Shown here piece after piece: positions 47,250 to 56,069 of a stretch of 64,000 nucleotides of DNA. Both the position numbers and the translations under genes were made by a program. Position 1 is the stretch's first letter, and every line of letters begins with the position of its first letter. Source of the DNA: Pseudomonas sp. (GTDB lineage Bacteria > Pseudomonadota > Gammaproteobacteria > Pseudomonadales > Pseudomonadaceae); contig NZ_JAUXMX010000041.1 of the NCBI RefSeq assembly GCF_030683065.1, forward strand, positions 1-64,000, in the 5' to 3' direction. The notes below the pieces were generated by a model. It had not been told where the DNA came from, did no database searches, and saw only the letters and a program-made list of their open reading frames with translations.

Positions 47250-48052
47250 TGCAGAAGCTCCCGGCAGACAGGTTTGTCGTGGGCCACGCCGAGCAATTGG
47301 CAGACCGTGCCGCAGATTTCGAGCTGGCTAGGCTGAGCCTGGGGATTCAGGCTGAAGGCGCTGCCGAGCACGAACAGCGGCACTTCACGCTCTTCTGCGA
47401 GCAGGCCGTTGTGCGAGCGGTCGTTATTCATGCCGTGGTCGGCAGTGACCAGAATCTGGTAGCCAGCCTCCAGCCAGGTCTGCAGGTATTCGGCCAGCAA
47501 AATATCGGCTCGGCGTGCGCTGTTGCGGTACTGCGAGCTATCGAGGCCGTGTTTGTGGCCGGCGTCGTCAATATTCATCGGGTGCACCAGCAGCAGGTTG
47601 GGCTGGTAGCGCTGGCGCAGGCTGTCGGCATCGGCCAGCAGGTGTGAGTCCGGGTAGTGGTCGGCGTAATAGAAGTGGCCATGCTGAATAGGCAGTGCCG
47701 CATCGCAGGTGTGGCGGTCGCGAGCAGCCTGGAAGGGCGCGCGGTTGTACAGTTCGCTGACCCAGTGATAGGCCGCAGCTGCGGTGGTCAGCCCCGCATC
47801 GCGGGCATAGTGGAACATGCTGCGCTGATTGCTCAGGCGCACGACATCGTTGTGCACGATGCCGCTGTCGATTGGCGCGACACCAGTGAGAATTGCCTCG
47901 TACAGCGGACGTGAGAGCGCCGGTAACTCGCACTCGAGTTTGTACAGCGCGGCCCGTCCTGCCTGGCAGTAAGCCTGCAAATGACCCAGCGCATGCTGGG
48001 CCACCTGGTAATTCAGACCGTCGAGAATGACGAGAATGACCTTGGACACCAT
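47246..48052 (-). CDS. Alkaline phosphatase superfamily (nucleotide pyrophosphatase/phosphodiesterase-like) enzyme
   Basis: Protein of 268 residues with no signal peptide, so cytoplasmic. Metal ligands of the superfamily are visible: Asp11 (VILDGLN), a likely nucleophile Ser47 (PALSRPLYEAILTG), then HPMNIDDAGHKHG and TADHGM. Relatives hydrolyse phosphomonoesters, phosphodiesters or phosphonoacetate. It lies between the binding-protein gene and the first permease in a coupled operon, so its substrate is probably what the transporter brings in. Confidence 0.88.
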   Translation of the reverse strand: MVSKVILVILDGLNYQVAQHALGHLQAYCQAGRAALYKLECELPALSRPLYEAILTGVAPIDSGIVHNDVVRLSNQRSMFHYARDAGLTTAAAAYHWVSELYNRAPFQAARDRHTCDAALPIQHGHFYYADHYPDSHLLADADSLRQRYQPNLLLVHPMNIDDAGHKHGLDSSQYRNSARRADILLAEYLQTWLEAGYQILVTADHGMNNDRSHNGLLAEEREVPLFVLGSAFSLNPQAQPSQLEICGTVCQLLGVAHDKPVCRELLQ

Positions 48053-48118
48053 GGATTATCCTGTGATCGTTAAGTGAGTCGTCGCCTGGGTTGAGCACAG
48101 CGATAGCCAGGTCAGGTT

Positions 48119-48151
48119 TCCCGGGTGTCGCTGCGCTCGACCCGGGCTACG
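48119..48151. repeat. Short GC-rich palindrome
   Basis: CCCGGGTGTCGCTGCGCTCG followed by ACCCGGGCTACGGG, related to the elements at 50292-50358 and 58079-58131. It lies between the binding-protein stop and the phosphatase-like start. Confidence 0.6.
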
Positions 48152-48165
48152 GGTTACTGAAGCTG

Positions 48166-49224
48166 TTAGTTCATATTGATGATCACGTGTTCCTGCCACA
48201 GGCGCGGCAGGGCCTTGGAGGTATTTTCCCAGGCGGCGGGATCCTTGATCGGCTGCACGTTGGCGTACTGCGCCTGGGGCAGCAATTTAGCCTGCACCTC
48301 TTCCGGCAGGGTCAGGTACTCGGCGCGGATCGGCCGGGCGTTGCCCTTGGCCAGGTTGATCTGGCCTGCGTCGGAGAGGATGTACTCACGCGCCAGCTTG
48401 GCGGCGTTGGGGTTTTTTGCCCACTTGTTGATGATGGTGCTGTAGCCGGAGATCACCGAACCATCGGACGGAATCAGCACCTCGAAGCGCTCGGGGTCGA
48501 TCTGGTCGCGGTAGCTAAGGCCGTTGAAGTCCCAGACCACGCCGACTTCTACTTCGCCTTTTTCCAGGGTCTGGATAGTCGGGTTGGCCAGTGACAGGCG
48601 ACCTTGCTTAGCCAGTTCGCCGTAGAACTCCAGGGCCGGTTTGACGTTGCTTTCGTTACCGCCCATGGCGATGGCAGCCGCCAGAACGCCGTTTACCGCT
48701 TGTGCGGCGGTACTGACGTCGCCGGCAGACACTTTATAGGTGCCGGTTTTCAGATCGGCCCAGGAGCGCGGAATGTCTTTGACCAGTTGCTTGTTGACGA
48801 TAAAGGCGATGGAGCCGGTGTAGGCGAGCATCCAGTGGCCGTCGGCGTCCTTGGCCCAGGCCGGGATCTGCTCCCAGGTGCTTGGCTTAAACGGCTGAGT
48901 CACGCCCTGTTGCACGGCGATAGGGCCAAAGGCGGCACCGACGTCGCCGATATCGGCGGTAGCGTTATCTTTTTCAGCGGCGAACTTGGCGATTTCCTGG
49001 GCCGAACTCATGTCGGTGTCCATGTGTTTTAGGCCATACAGCGTGTTCAGGTCAGCCCAGGTGTCTTTCCAGTTAGCCCAGCTGTCGGGCATGCCCACAC
49101 TGTTCACCGCGCCTTCCGCGCGTGCAGCCTGTTCCAGCGCCTGCAGATCCGTGTCGGCAGCCATGGCCGAGGTTGCCAGGGCGATGGCTGAACCCATCAA
49201 TGAAGCCAGCAGCAGTTGTTTCAT
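48166..49224 (-). CDS. ABC transporter periplasmic substrate-binding protein
   Basis: Protein of 352 residues with a signal peptide (residues 1-22, ending AMA). It has the two-lobe layout of family 1/6 binding proteins (iron, polyamine, phosphonate): LTIVSVGMP-like start, DIGDVGAAFGPIAV, SIAFIVNKQL and GEVEVGVVWDFNG. The ligand cannot be told. It is the first gene of the six-gene operon and lies downstream of the candidate GntR/UTRA operator. GGAG is well placed before its ATG. Confidence 0.93.
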   Translation of the reverse strand: MKQLLLASLMGSAIALATSAMAADTDLQALEQAARAEGAVNSVGMPDSWANWKDTWADLNTLYGLKHMDTDMSSAQEIAKFAAEKDNATADIGDVGAAFGPIAVQQGVTQPFKPSTWEQIPAWAKDADGHWMLAYTGSIAFIVNKQLVKDIPRSWADLKTGTYKVSAGDVSTAAQAVNGVLAAAIAMGGNESNVKPALEFYGELAKQGRLSLANPTIQTLEKGEVEVGVVWDFNGLSYRDQIDPERFEVLIPSDGSVISGYSTIINKWAKNPNAAKLAREYILSDAGQINLAKGNARPIRAEYLTLPEEVQAKLLPQAQYANVQPIKDPAAWENTSKALPRLWQEHVIINMN

Positions 49225-49267
49225 TGGAAACTCCTTTGCGATTGAAATGCATGCAGCGAAAAAGGTC

Positions 49268-49279
49268 TGGTCTAGATCA
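49268..49279. promoter_or_regulatory. Candidate GntR/UTRA operator near the ABC operon promoter
   Basis: TGGTCTAGATCA, imperfectly palindromic, about 45 bases before the binding-protein ATG. It resembles the reported PhnF site TGGTATAGACCA. A related AGACCTAGGCCA follows at 49283-49294. Confidence 0.5.
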
Positions 49280-49539
49280 GCAAGACCTAGGCCAATCTAG
49301 GCGTGTTAAATGACATTTTTATGTATGCGGGTCATTTTTCAGTTAGATCCGGCCGGCACAAACCGGTGCATTACTAGCGTAGACCATGAAAAAATCGGTC
49401 ATGTATGGCATGCAGGCCAATTTTCATCAGCTTTTACTGCCACTGAAAGAAAGTTGTCATGGCCTGGTCATCAAGACTGCTTAAACTTGAAACATTGTTT
49501 TTATCGCTGCACACACGATTTCATGCCCTTTAGTGGGGC

Positions 49540-49551
49540 TGGACTAGTCCA
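49540..49551. promoter_or_regulatory. Candidate GntR/UTRA operator before the regulator gene
   Basis: TGGACTAGTCCA, a perfect 12-bp palindrome, five bases before the GGAG of the regulator gene. It shares TGG-N-CTAG-N-NCA with the site at 49268-49279, suggesting autoregulation. Nothing else in the 49225-49566 gap is convincing. Confidence 0.5.
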
Positions 49552-49566
49552 AATTTGGAGGTCTTG

Positions 49567-50283
49567 ATGCGCGATGAAGCGCCGCGGGCAGTCACAGCGA
49601 TATGCCGGGCATTGGAGGAGCAGATCGAACACGGTCTGTTGCCGTCGGGAAGTCAGTTGCCGGCAGAGCGCAAGCTCAGTGAGGTGTTCGACACGACGAG
49701 GATCACCTTGCGCGAGGCGTTGGGCCAGCTTGAGGCCCAGGGACTGATCTACCGCGAGGAGCGCCGCGGCTGGTTTGTTTCGCCGCCGCGTGTGGCCTAT
49801 AACCCGCTGGTACGCAGTCACTTTCATGCCATGGTTGGCGAACAGGGCAGGGTGCCGGCTACCGAGGTGTTGAGCGCGAGACTGATTCCAGCCAGCGCCG
49901 AGGTCTGTCAGCTACTGGCCTTGCCCGCATTGTCCAGCGTGTACCAAATCCGTCGGGCGCGGCGCATCGACGGACGTCTGGTGCTGTACGTCGAGCACTA
50001 CCTGAACCCGGCCTACTTTCCCGGCGTGCTCGACTTTGACCTGACCCTGTCGCTGACCGAGCTGTATGTCAGCGAGTACGGCATTCACTATGGGCGGGTG
50101 CGTTTCGACATGGTGCCGACCGCCCTGCACAGCGAAGCAGCGGCTGCACTGAAGGTTGCAGTGGGCAGCCCGGCACTGCGCATCGTGCGGGTCAACCGCG
50201 ACCAACACGGTCGCCTGATTGATTGCGATCTGGAGTTCTGGCGCCATGACGCCTTACACGTCAGCGTCGAGGTGCCGGAGTAG
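49567..50283 (+). CDS. GntR family regulator with UTRA domain
   Basis: Protein of 238 residues. The winged helix at about residues 10-70 is typical GntR (LPSGSQLPAERKLSEVFDTT, RITLREALGQLEAQGLIYRE). The second half is a UTRA effector domain (VYQIRRARRIDGRLVLYVEHYLNP). It is divergent from the ABC operon and probably represses or activates it in response to the transported ligand. The ATG at 49567 has GGAG six bases before it; an in-frame TTG at 49555 overlaps the ribosome binding site. Confidence 0.93.
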   Translation: MRDEAPRAVTAICRALEEQIEHGLLPSGSQLPAERKLSEVFDTTRITLREALGQLEAQGLIYREERRGWFVSPPRVAYNPLVRSHFHAMVGEQGRVPATEVLSARLIPASAEVCQLLALPALSSVYQIRRARRIDGRLVLYVEHYLNPAYFPGVLDFDLTLSLTELYVSEYGIHYGRVRFDMVPTALHSEAAAALKVAVGSPALRIVRVNRDQHGRLIDCDLEFWRHDALHVSVEVPE

Positions 50284-50291
50284 CAGGGCCC

Positions 50292-50358
50292 GCAGCCCGG
50301 ATGCAATCCGGGAGCGATTTATGCGGCGATAGACCTTCCCGGATTGCATCCGGGCTAC
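50292..50358. repeat. Palindromic repeat (CCCGGATGCAATCCGGG family)
   Basis: GCAGCCCGGATGCAATCCGG and its complement near-exact around a 24-base centre. The same arms occur at 58079-58131. Confidence 0.9.
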
Positions 50359-50453
50359 GCGTCACGCTTTTTTAGTGTGGACATGCGAAGCGTTGTCTAC
50401 TGGCGAGCAGATGGCGGACCAGCCTTCGGCATGTCCGCCCTACGGGGCGTCCA

Positions 50454-51743
50454 TCAGGGCAGCTCAGCGCTCGCGTAGAACGCCGTCAGTACCTTGACCA
50501 AATGCGCCAGGTCGTGGCTGCCGGCCAGTTCGCGGATCGAGTGCATGGCGAAGGTCGGTAGGCCGATATCCACGGTGCGCACGCCCAGCTGGCTGGCGGT
50601 GATCGGGCCGATGGTCGAGCCGCAGCCCATGTCGCTGCGGGTGACGAAGCTCTGTACCGGCACTTCGTTTTCCAGGCACAGGTGGCGGAAGAAACCGGCG
50701 GTTTCGCTGCTGGTGGCGTAGCGCTGGTTGCTGTTGATCTTGATCACCGGGCCGGCGTTGAGCTTGGGGCCGTGGTTGTCGTCGTGCTTATCCGGGTAGT
50801 TGGGGTGCACGGCGTGGGCGTTGTCGGCGGAAACCAGCAAGGAGCGCTGGATGGTCCGCACGAAGCCTTCGCCTTCCGGCAGCACGCGGCGCAGCACTTG
50901 CTCGAGCATCGGGCCATCGGCGCCACAGGCTGAGCTGGAACCGACTTCTTCGTGGTCGGTGCAGACCAGCACGCAGCTTTCCGCGTCCGGTGCGGCCAGC
51001 AGGGCCTGCAGGCCGGCGTAGCAGGACAGCAGGTTGTCCAGCCGCGCGCCGGCAATGAAGTCGCCATTCAGGCCGATTACCGCGGCGGCCTGGGTGTCGT
51101 AGAAACTCAGCTCGAAATCGAGCACTGCATCTGCACTGAAGTCGTGCTCGCGAGCCAGTTGCTCGGTGAGCAGCGCGCGGAAATCCGCCGCTGTTGTGCC
51201 AGCCAGCTGGGCCAGGATCGGCGGCAGCTCGGTTTGCGCATTGATCGGCCAACCCAGGTTGGCCTCGCGGTTGAGGTGAATGGCCAGGTTGGGGATTACG
51301 GCGATCGGCAGCTGGAAGTCGATCAGCTGGCTTTCCACCTTGCCATCGCGGCGGTAGGTCACCCGCCCGGCCAGCGACAGGTCGCGGTCGAACCAGGGGG
51401 TGAACAGGGCGCCGCCATAGACTTCCACACCGAGCTGGAAGAAGCCCTGGCGCTGCAACTCCGGCTGCGGCTTGACGCGCAGGCAGGGACTGTCGGTATG
51501 GGCACCGACCAGGCGCAGGCCGCCTTCTAGCGGCGAACGCTGGCCCAGTTTGAAGGCGATCAGCGAGGAGTCGTTACGGGTCACGTAATAGCGGCCGCCG
51601 GCATTGGTATGCCAGGGCGCGCGCTCGTCGAGTTGTTGGAAACCTGCAGCATCAAGGCGCTGGGCCAGGCTGGCGGTGGCATGAAAGGGGGTGGGCGAGG
51701 CCTTGAGAAAATCGATCAGGCCTTGGTTGAGTTCTTCGCGCAT
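50454..51743 (-). CDS. apeB: M18 family aminopeptidase
   Basis: Zinc aminopeptidase of 429 residues. The binuclear metal site residues are visible: [11 protein letters not shown], the DHEEVGS segment and [16 protein letters not shown], with [10 protein letters not shown] near the C-terminus. It should remove N-terminal residues, often acidic ones. The ATG at 51743 ([13 protein letters not shown]) matches family length; the in-frame extension upstream is not homologous in look. Confidence 0.94.
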   Translation of the reverse strand: MREELNQGLIDFLKASPTPFHATASLAQRLDAAGFQQLDERAPWHTNAGGRYYVTRNDSSLIAFKLGQRSPLEGGLRLVGAHTDSPCLRVKPQPELQRQGFFQLGVEVYGGALFTPWFDRDLSLAGRVTYRRDGKVESQLIDFQLPIAVIPNLAIHLNREANLGWPINAQTELPPILAQLAGTTAADFRALLTEQLAREHDFSADAVLDFELSFYDTQAAAVIGLNGDFIAGARLDNLLSCYAGLQALLAAPDAESCVLVCTDHEEVGSSSACGADGPMLEQVLRRVLPEGEGFVRTIQRSLLVSADNAHAVHPNYPDKHDDNHGPKLNAGPVIKINSNQRYATSSETAGFFRHLCLENEVPVQSFVTRSDMGCGSTIGPITASQLGVRTVDIGLPTFAMHSIRELAGSHDLAHLVKVLTAFYASAELP

Positions 51744-51817
51744 GGGGCGCTCCTGGCGGCAATCCGCGGAGTTTATCGGAATTGGCCGGCGCATTGGGTA
51801 CATGCAACGTTAATGGC

Positions 51818-52528
51818 TCAGGCAGGGATGGCGACCAGGCTGAGCAGATGACCATCGTGCTCGACGAACTGGCCATCCAGCTCGCTGCCGGCTGGCCAGT
51901 CGCCGCTCAGGTCGATGAGCAGGCGCAGGCGCGCGCTGCCGCCGGCATGGCAACTCAGCAGGTCGGCGTCCTGGAAATAGAAACGCTTCAATACCAAGGG
52001 GTAGAGCGCCTTGAACAGGCTTTCCTTGAGCGAGAAGGTCAGGCTGATGCGCCAGGCCTGTTGCTCCGCTGTCAGACCTTGTAGCTGCTGCAGCTCGCCA
52101 GGGGTGAGGATTTCTCCGGCCAGTCGTTCGGCGCGCGCCGGCGTCAGCCTGCGCTCCACATCGACACCGAGGCCACGCCAGGCGCTGGCGTACGCAACCA
52201 TGGCGCCAGCCCAGCCGCTGCCGTGGGTGATCGAACCACTGACCCCGGCCGGCCACTGCGGAGCACGGTCGGCACCGACCGCTGGCACCGTGGCCGTGCC
52301 CGTCACTCGGCGCAAGGCTTCGCGCGCACACAGGCGTCCCGCGAGGTATTCGCTCTGGCGTTTGGCCACGCCGTTGACGGCGGCGATGCCGCTAAGGTCG
52401 AAGTCGTTGGCGTCGAGCCGGGCTGCATCGAAACGGGTGCTGATCAGCTGCACGCCAGGTAATGCCTGGGGCAGTGGCCAGTGATCACTCAACGGAGTGC
52501 AGCAGGGAGGCAGGTACAGGTTGCTCAT
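51818..52528 (-). CDS. pcpS: 4'-phosphopantetheinyl transferase (PcpS-like)
   Basis: Protein of 236 residues of the Sfp/EntD type. The Mg2+/CoA motif GVDVE and the later FSLKESLFKAL with WRISLTFSLKE are complete. It attaches the phosphopantetheine arm to carrier proteins. The ATG at 52528 is chosen by family start; its length is near the P. aeruginosa PcpS. The 52529-52869 gap contains only the MocR promoter region and no recognisable gene. Confidence 0.85.
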   Translation of the reverse strand: MSNLYLPPCCTPLSDHWPLPQALPGVQLISTRFDAARLDANDFDLSGIAAVNGVAKRQSEYLAGRLCAREALRRVTGTATVPAVGADRAPQWPAGVSGSITHGSGWAGAMVAYASAWRGLGVDVERRLTPARAERLAGEILTPGELQQLQGLTAEQQAWRISLTFSLKESLFKALYPLVLKRFYFQDADLLSCHAGGSARLRLLIDLSGDWPAGSELDGQFVEHDGHLLSLVAIPA

Positions 52529-52869
52529 GCCGGCATTCTGCCGCGTGCGGTGGTGCCATGCCAGCAATGTGAGTGTTTGCATATAAGAGCTACACCCAGA
52601 ACGCAGCTGGGCGTGGGGTATGACGCGCAGACCCTACTGTGATTTGAGCGCTGGGGCGCCATCACCCAACGGCTTTGGAATTTACGCAGCAACCGTTCGG
52701 CAGGCCTGCTGCGTGTAAAGCAATCTGCAAACAGTTGAGTCGATGGAGAATTGATCCAATACAGTCACTAGTGAATTGTTACTGTGTGGTTCACAATCGA
52801 CAAAACTGTACCGGTGCACGTGTAGGTCACCGGGTTACTGTTTGGGTCCAATAAAGCGGGAAGGTGGTC

Positions 52870-54309
52870 ATGACTAATCTGTTGCTCTATCAGCGTATCG
52901 CCCAGCAATTGGCGGAAGATATCCGTCGCGGCGTTTATCAGCCGGGAGAGCGAGTGCCGTCGGTACGCAAGATGAGTTCGCAGCTCAATGTCAGTCATGC
53001 CACGGTATTGCAGGCCTACGCCAACCTGGAGGATCAAGGGTTGATCCGTGCCCGCCCGCAATCCGGCTTTTATGTGCACCAGACTCCAGCCCTGACTGCA
53101 CCGACCCCGGATATTGCCCGGGTCGAGCGTCCCAGCCTGGTGACGCGCAGCAGCATCATCAATCAGATCCTCACCGAGTCGCGCCGCGAGGGTGTGTTCC
53201 CCCTGGGCGCTGCGGTGCCGCATGTCGACTACCTGCCGGTGCGCGCCTTGCATCAGCAGTTGGCCAAGGTCACCCGGTTTCAGAGCCCGCGCGCTTTCAG
53301 CTATATGTTCAGTCCAGGCTTCGAACCGCTGCGTCGCCAGGTGGCGATCCGCATGCGCGATGCCGGTGTGGTGGTCGATCCAGACGAGGTGGTGATTACC
53401 CATGGCTGCGTCGATGCGTTGCAGATGTCGCTGCGGGTGCTGACCAAGCCGGGTGACTTGATCGCCACTGAGTCGCCGACCTATTACGGGCTGCTGCAAC
53501 TGGCTGATCTGTTGGGTTTGAAAGTCATCGAGATTCCCAGCGATCCGACTACGGGGATCAGCCTGGAGGCGTTGCAACTGGCCGCCAGTCAGTGGTCGAT
53601 CAAGGCGCTGGTGTTGACCGCGCGCCTGAGTAATCCGCTTGGCGGCAGTATTCCGGAGGCGCGGCAGAAGCAGTTGCTGCGTCTGGCTGGAGATTTCGAC
53701 ATGCAGATTGTCGAGGATGATATCTACGGCGAGTTGATGTTCGATCAAGGGCCGATCAAGGCACTCAAGTCGCATGACCGTGAAGGGCGGGTGGTGTATT
53801 GCTCAAGCTTCTCGAAAACCCTGTCGCCCGGCGTGCGCATCGGCTGGATCATTGCCGGTAAATACCAGGATGAAATTCAGCGCCTGCAGACTTTCAGCAC
53901 TCACTCAGCCTGCAGTGTCACGCAGATGGCGGTGGCGGCCTATCTGGAAAACGGCGGTTATGACCGTCATCTGCGCTATATCCGCCAGGAGTACCGCAAG
54001 AACCTCAGCGCCTTCCAGTTGGCGGTGCAGCAGTATTTTCCCGAAGGCACGCAGATGACCCGGCCCAACGGCGGCTTCATTCTCTGGATCAGCCTGCCAG
54101 TGCGGGTCAATACCAAGGACTTGCACGTGCGCGCGCTGCAGCATGGCATCAGCATCGCGCCGGGGCTGATCTTCAGCAACACCGAACAGTTCAACCATTG
54201 CGTGCGCCTCAATTGTGGCATTCCCTGGAACCGCGAGGCCGAGCGTGCCTTGATGACCCTGGGCATGCTGGCCAGCCAGTTGTGTCAGGAAGAAGCGCCG
54301 AGTAGCTGA
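52870..54309 (+). CDS. MocR-type regulator (GntR HTH fused to aminotransferase-like domain)
   Basis: Protein of 479 residues. Residues 1-70 form a GntR winged helix (YQPGERVPSVRKMSSQLNVS, HATVLQAYANLEDQGLI). Residues about 110-470 are a fold-type I aminotransferase-like domain with HGCVDALQMSL, a PLP Lys in CSSFSKTLSPGVRIGW, and RLNCGIPW. Such proteins sense PLP-linked amino compounds. The target operon is not evident. The ATG at 52870 has GGAAGG upstream; the in-frame GTG at 52864 is the alternative. Confidence 0.92.
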   Translation: MTNLLLYQRIAQQLAEDIRRGVYQPGERVPSVRKMSSQLNVSHATVLQAYANLEDQGLIRARPQSGFYVHQTPALTAPTPDIARVERPSLVTRSSIINQILTESRREGVFPLGAAVPHVDYLPVRALHQQLAKVTRFQSPRAFSYMFSPGFEPLRRQVAIRMRDAGVVVDPDEVVITHGCVDALQMSLRVLTKPGDLIATESPTYYGLLQLADLLGLKVIEIPSDPTTGISLEALQLAASQWSIKALVLTARLSNPLGGSIPEARQKQLLRLAGDFDMQIVEDDIYGELMFDQGPIKALKSHDREGRVVYCSSFSKTLSPGVRIGWIIAGKYQDEIQRLQTFSTHSACSVTQMAVAAYLENGGYDRHLRYIRQEYRKNLSAFQLAVQQYFPEGTQMTRPNGGFILWISLPVRVNTKDLHVRALQHGISIAPGLIFSNTEQFNHCVRLNCGIPWNREAERALMTLGMLASQLCQEEAPSS

Positions 54310-54475
54310 TCAGGCTCCAGATATTGCTAGCCCGTCATTCTGGTTGCCCACAATGCAGCTCAGGCTCGGCGTAGAAGCGTGCCTTACTCGAAGTGCTCTT
54401 GGCTAACCGCGGGTTGAGTAAAACCTGTGTAAGCATCAGGCGCCAGGCTTGCTTGATGCCGGAGGAGAGGCGAGC

Positions 54476-54511
54476 ATGGGTTCCTCTTATTTCTGCGATT
54501 GTGCATGTTGA
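54476..54511 (+). CDS. Possible Cys-rich leader peptide
   Basis: GGAGGAGAGG at 54461-54470 is the strongest ribosome binding site nearby and precedes an 11-codon frame encoding MGSSYFCDCAC, with a TGA at 54509-54511 that overlaps the following ATG at 54511 (TGATG). This layout fits a leader peptide coupled to the lipoprotein gene; three Cys in eleven residues could make it cysteine-responsive. It may also be chance. Confidence 0.4.
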   Translation: MGSSYFCDCAC

Positions 54512-54999
54512 TGATCAGCTTACGTTTTTCGTGTTTATTGATGGCCCTGCTAGCACTGAGTGCCTGCGACAACCAAGAGCCAGCCGCCACTGCACCACGT
54601 GAGCCGGCCAAACCCGCTGCTGTCGTGGTGCCCGCTGCGCCCGCAGATGTTGTGCCTGTGCCCGACCCCGAACCGGTGCCCACGCCCAAGCCGCCAGTCA
54701 AACCGCCAAGCGAGCCTGCTCGGCCCATTCCCAAGCCAGCGGCCAAAGAGCCTGCTGTTACCCCTGCGCTCAAGGAGAACCTGGACTTGAGCTTGCCGGC
54801 GGATTTGTTTGACGAGTTGCAGCCGTTCGCTACCCCCGATGAATTCTCGTCTCCGGCTCTTCTACCGCCGCTGTTCCGGGCACAAGAGTCTTCGCAAAGT
54901 CCTTTCCAGCTCCATGGCAAGTTGATTACCAATGAGCAGGAAGATGACTATTGGGATTCGCTGGAGGGTGCCGAGCTGCAGTTCGAGTTCAAGCGATAG
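54511..54999 (+). CDS. Pro-rich predicted lipoprotein
   Basis: Protein of 162 residues not recognised as a family. It starts with a lipoprotein signal (lipobox LSAC at about residues 16-19). Residues about 25-90 are proline/alanine/lysine-rich (PVPDPEPVPTPKPP), as in proteins that span the periplasm or contact peptidoglycan. A small acidic C-terminal part follows. Starts at 54505 and 54511 are both possible; 54511 is chosen because it overlaps the TGA of the leader frame. It is convergent with the atu cluster. Confidence 0.65.
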   Translation: MISLRFSCLLMALLALSACDNQEPAATAPREPAKPAAVVVPAAPADVVPVPDPEPVPTPKPPVKPPSEPARPIPKPAAKEPAVTPALKENLDLSLPADLFDELQPFATPDEFSSPALLPPLFRAQESSQSPFQLHGKLITNEQEDDYWDSLEGAELQFEFKR

Positions 55000-55050
55000 C
55001 CGCAGCCGGGTTGCGCGCGCTCCACGCGGGGTTGTGGCCGGGTTGTCTGG

Positions 55051-55875
55051 CTAGTCGACAAACAGGTCAGTAATCAATGCACCGCCATCGGGGTCGAAGC
55101 GGTAGTGCTCGAACTCGCGTTGGCCCTGTTCACGCAGCATATCTTCGTCAATCAGCAAGCGCCCGGTCAGGCTGCGGCCTTGGCTCGACACAATGGCGTG
55201 GGCGGCGTCGGCCATGATCGCCGGGGTACGGGCGCGTTTGAAGGCCTCGCGGCTGCCCAGTTCGAACTCGATGGCGGCGGTGGCGATCATGGTTTTCGGC
55301 CACAGCGAGTTGACGCTGATGCCGTACTTCTTGAACTCCTCGCTCATGCCTAAGGTGAGCATGCTCATGCCGTACTTGGTCACGGTGTAGGGGCCGTGCT
55401 GGGCGAACCACTTGCTGTCCATATTCAGTGGCGGCGACAGGTTGAGGATATGCCCATTGCTGCTCTGCTTAAGGAACGGCAGGGCGGCTTGGCTGCAGAC
55501 CATCACCGCACGGGTGTTGATCTGGAACATCAGGTCGAAGCGTTTGGGCTCGAGTTTCTCCACACCGACCAGCTTGATTGCGCCAGCGTTGTTGATCAGC
55601 GCGTCGATGCCGCCGAAATATTCGGCCGCCTTGGCCATGGCGGCTTTCACCGCGTTCTCGTCACGTACATCGACTTGCAGGGCCAGGGCCTTACCGCCTG
55701 CTTCCTCGACCTCGGTGGCCACCGAATAGATAGTGCCGGGCAACTTGGCATGGGGCTCGGCGCTTTTCGCCGCAATCACGATGTTGGCCCCATCGCGCGC
55801 GGCGCGCAGGGCGATCTCCCGGCCGATGCCGCGGCTGGCACCGGTGATGAACAGGGTTTTGCCGTGCAGTGACAT
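55051..55875 (-). CDS. atuG: Short-chain dehydrogenase AtuG-like
   Basis: SDR family oxidoreductase of 274 residues, HSDL2-like. The cofactor motif is TGASRGIG (residues 11-18), NNAG is at about 93, and the catalytic Ser, Tyr and Lys lie in NLSPPLN...GPYTVTKYG. By position in the cluster it corresponds to atuG of acyclic-terpene degradation. The ATG at 55875 is chosen by family start. An intergenic repeat separates it from atuF. Confidence 0.8.
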   Translation of the reverse strand: MSLHGKTLFITGASRGIGREIALRAARDGANIVIAAKSAEPHAKLPGTIYSVATEVEEAGGKALALQVDVRDENAVKAAMAKAAEYFGGIDALINNAGAIKLVGVEKLEPKRFDLMFQINTRAVMVCSQAALPFLKQSSNGHILNLSPPLNMDSKWFAQHGPYTVTKYGMSMLTLGMSEEFKKYGISVNSLWPKTMIATAAIEFELGSREAFKRARTPAIMADAAHAIVSSQGRSLTGRLLIDEDMLREQGQREFEHYRFDPDGGALITDLFVD

Positions 55876-55915
55876 AGACGTGCTCCGTGATTTGTTCTTC
55901 AAATGAGCTGCTTTT

Positions 55916-56060
55916 GTAGGGTGGGGCGGGCGGCGTTCCGTTGAGCGCAGCGATACCCAACAATCCCAACAATGTTGAGTGCCGATGGGTATCGCTCTGC
56001 TCAACCCATCCTACGTTTCTAGGCCGTGCACACCGTCGGGATTTTGGTGCGCATGGCGCA
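55916..56060. repeat. Palindromic repeats between atuG and atuF
   Basis: GTAGGGTGGGGCGGG...GCGCAGCGATACCCA with inverted TGGGTATCGCTCTGCTCAAC and CCATCCTACG at 55916-56015, followed by a half-copy of the GGTGCGCATGGCGCACCCTA family at 56045-56064. Confidence 0.75.
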
Positions 56061-56069
56061 CCCTATGGG

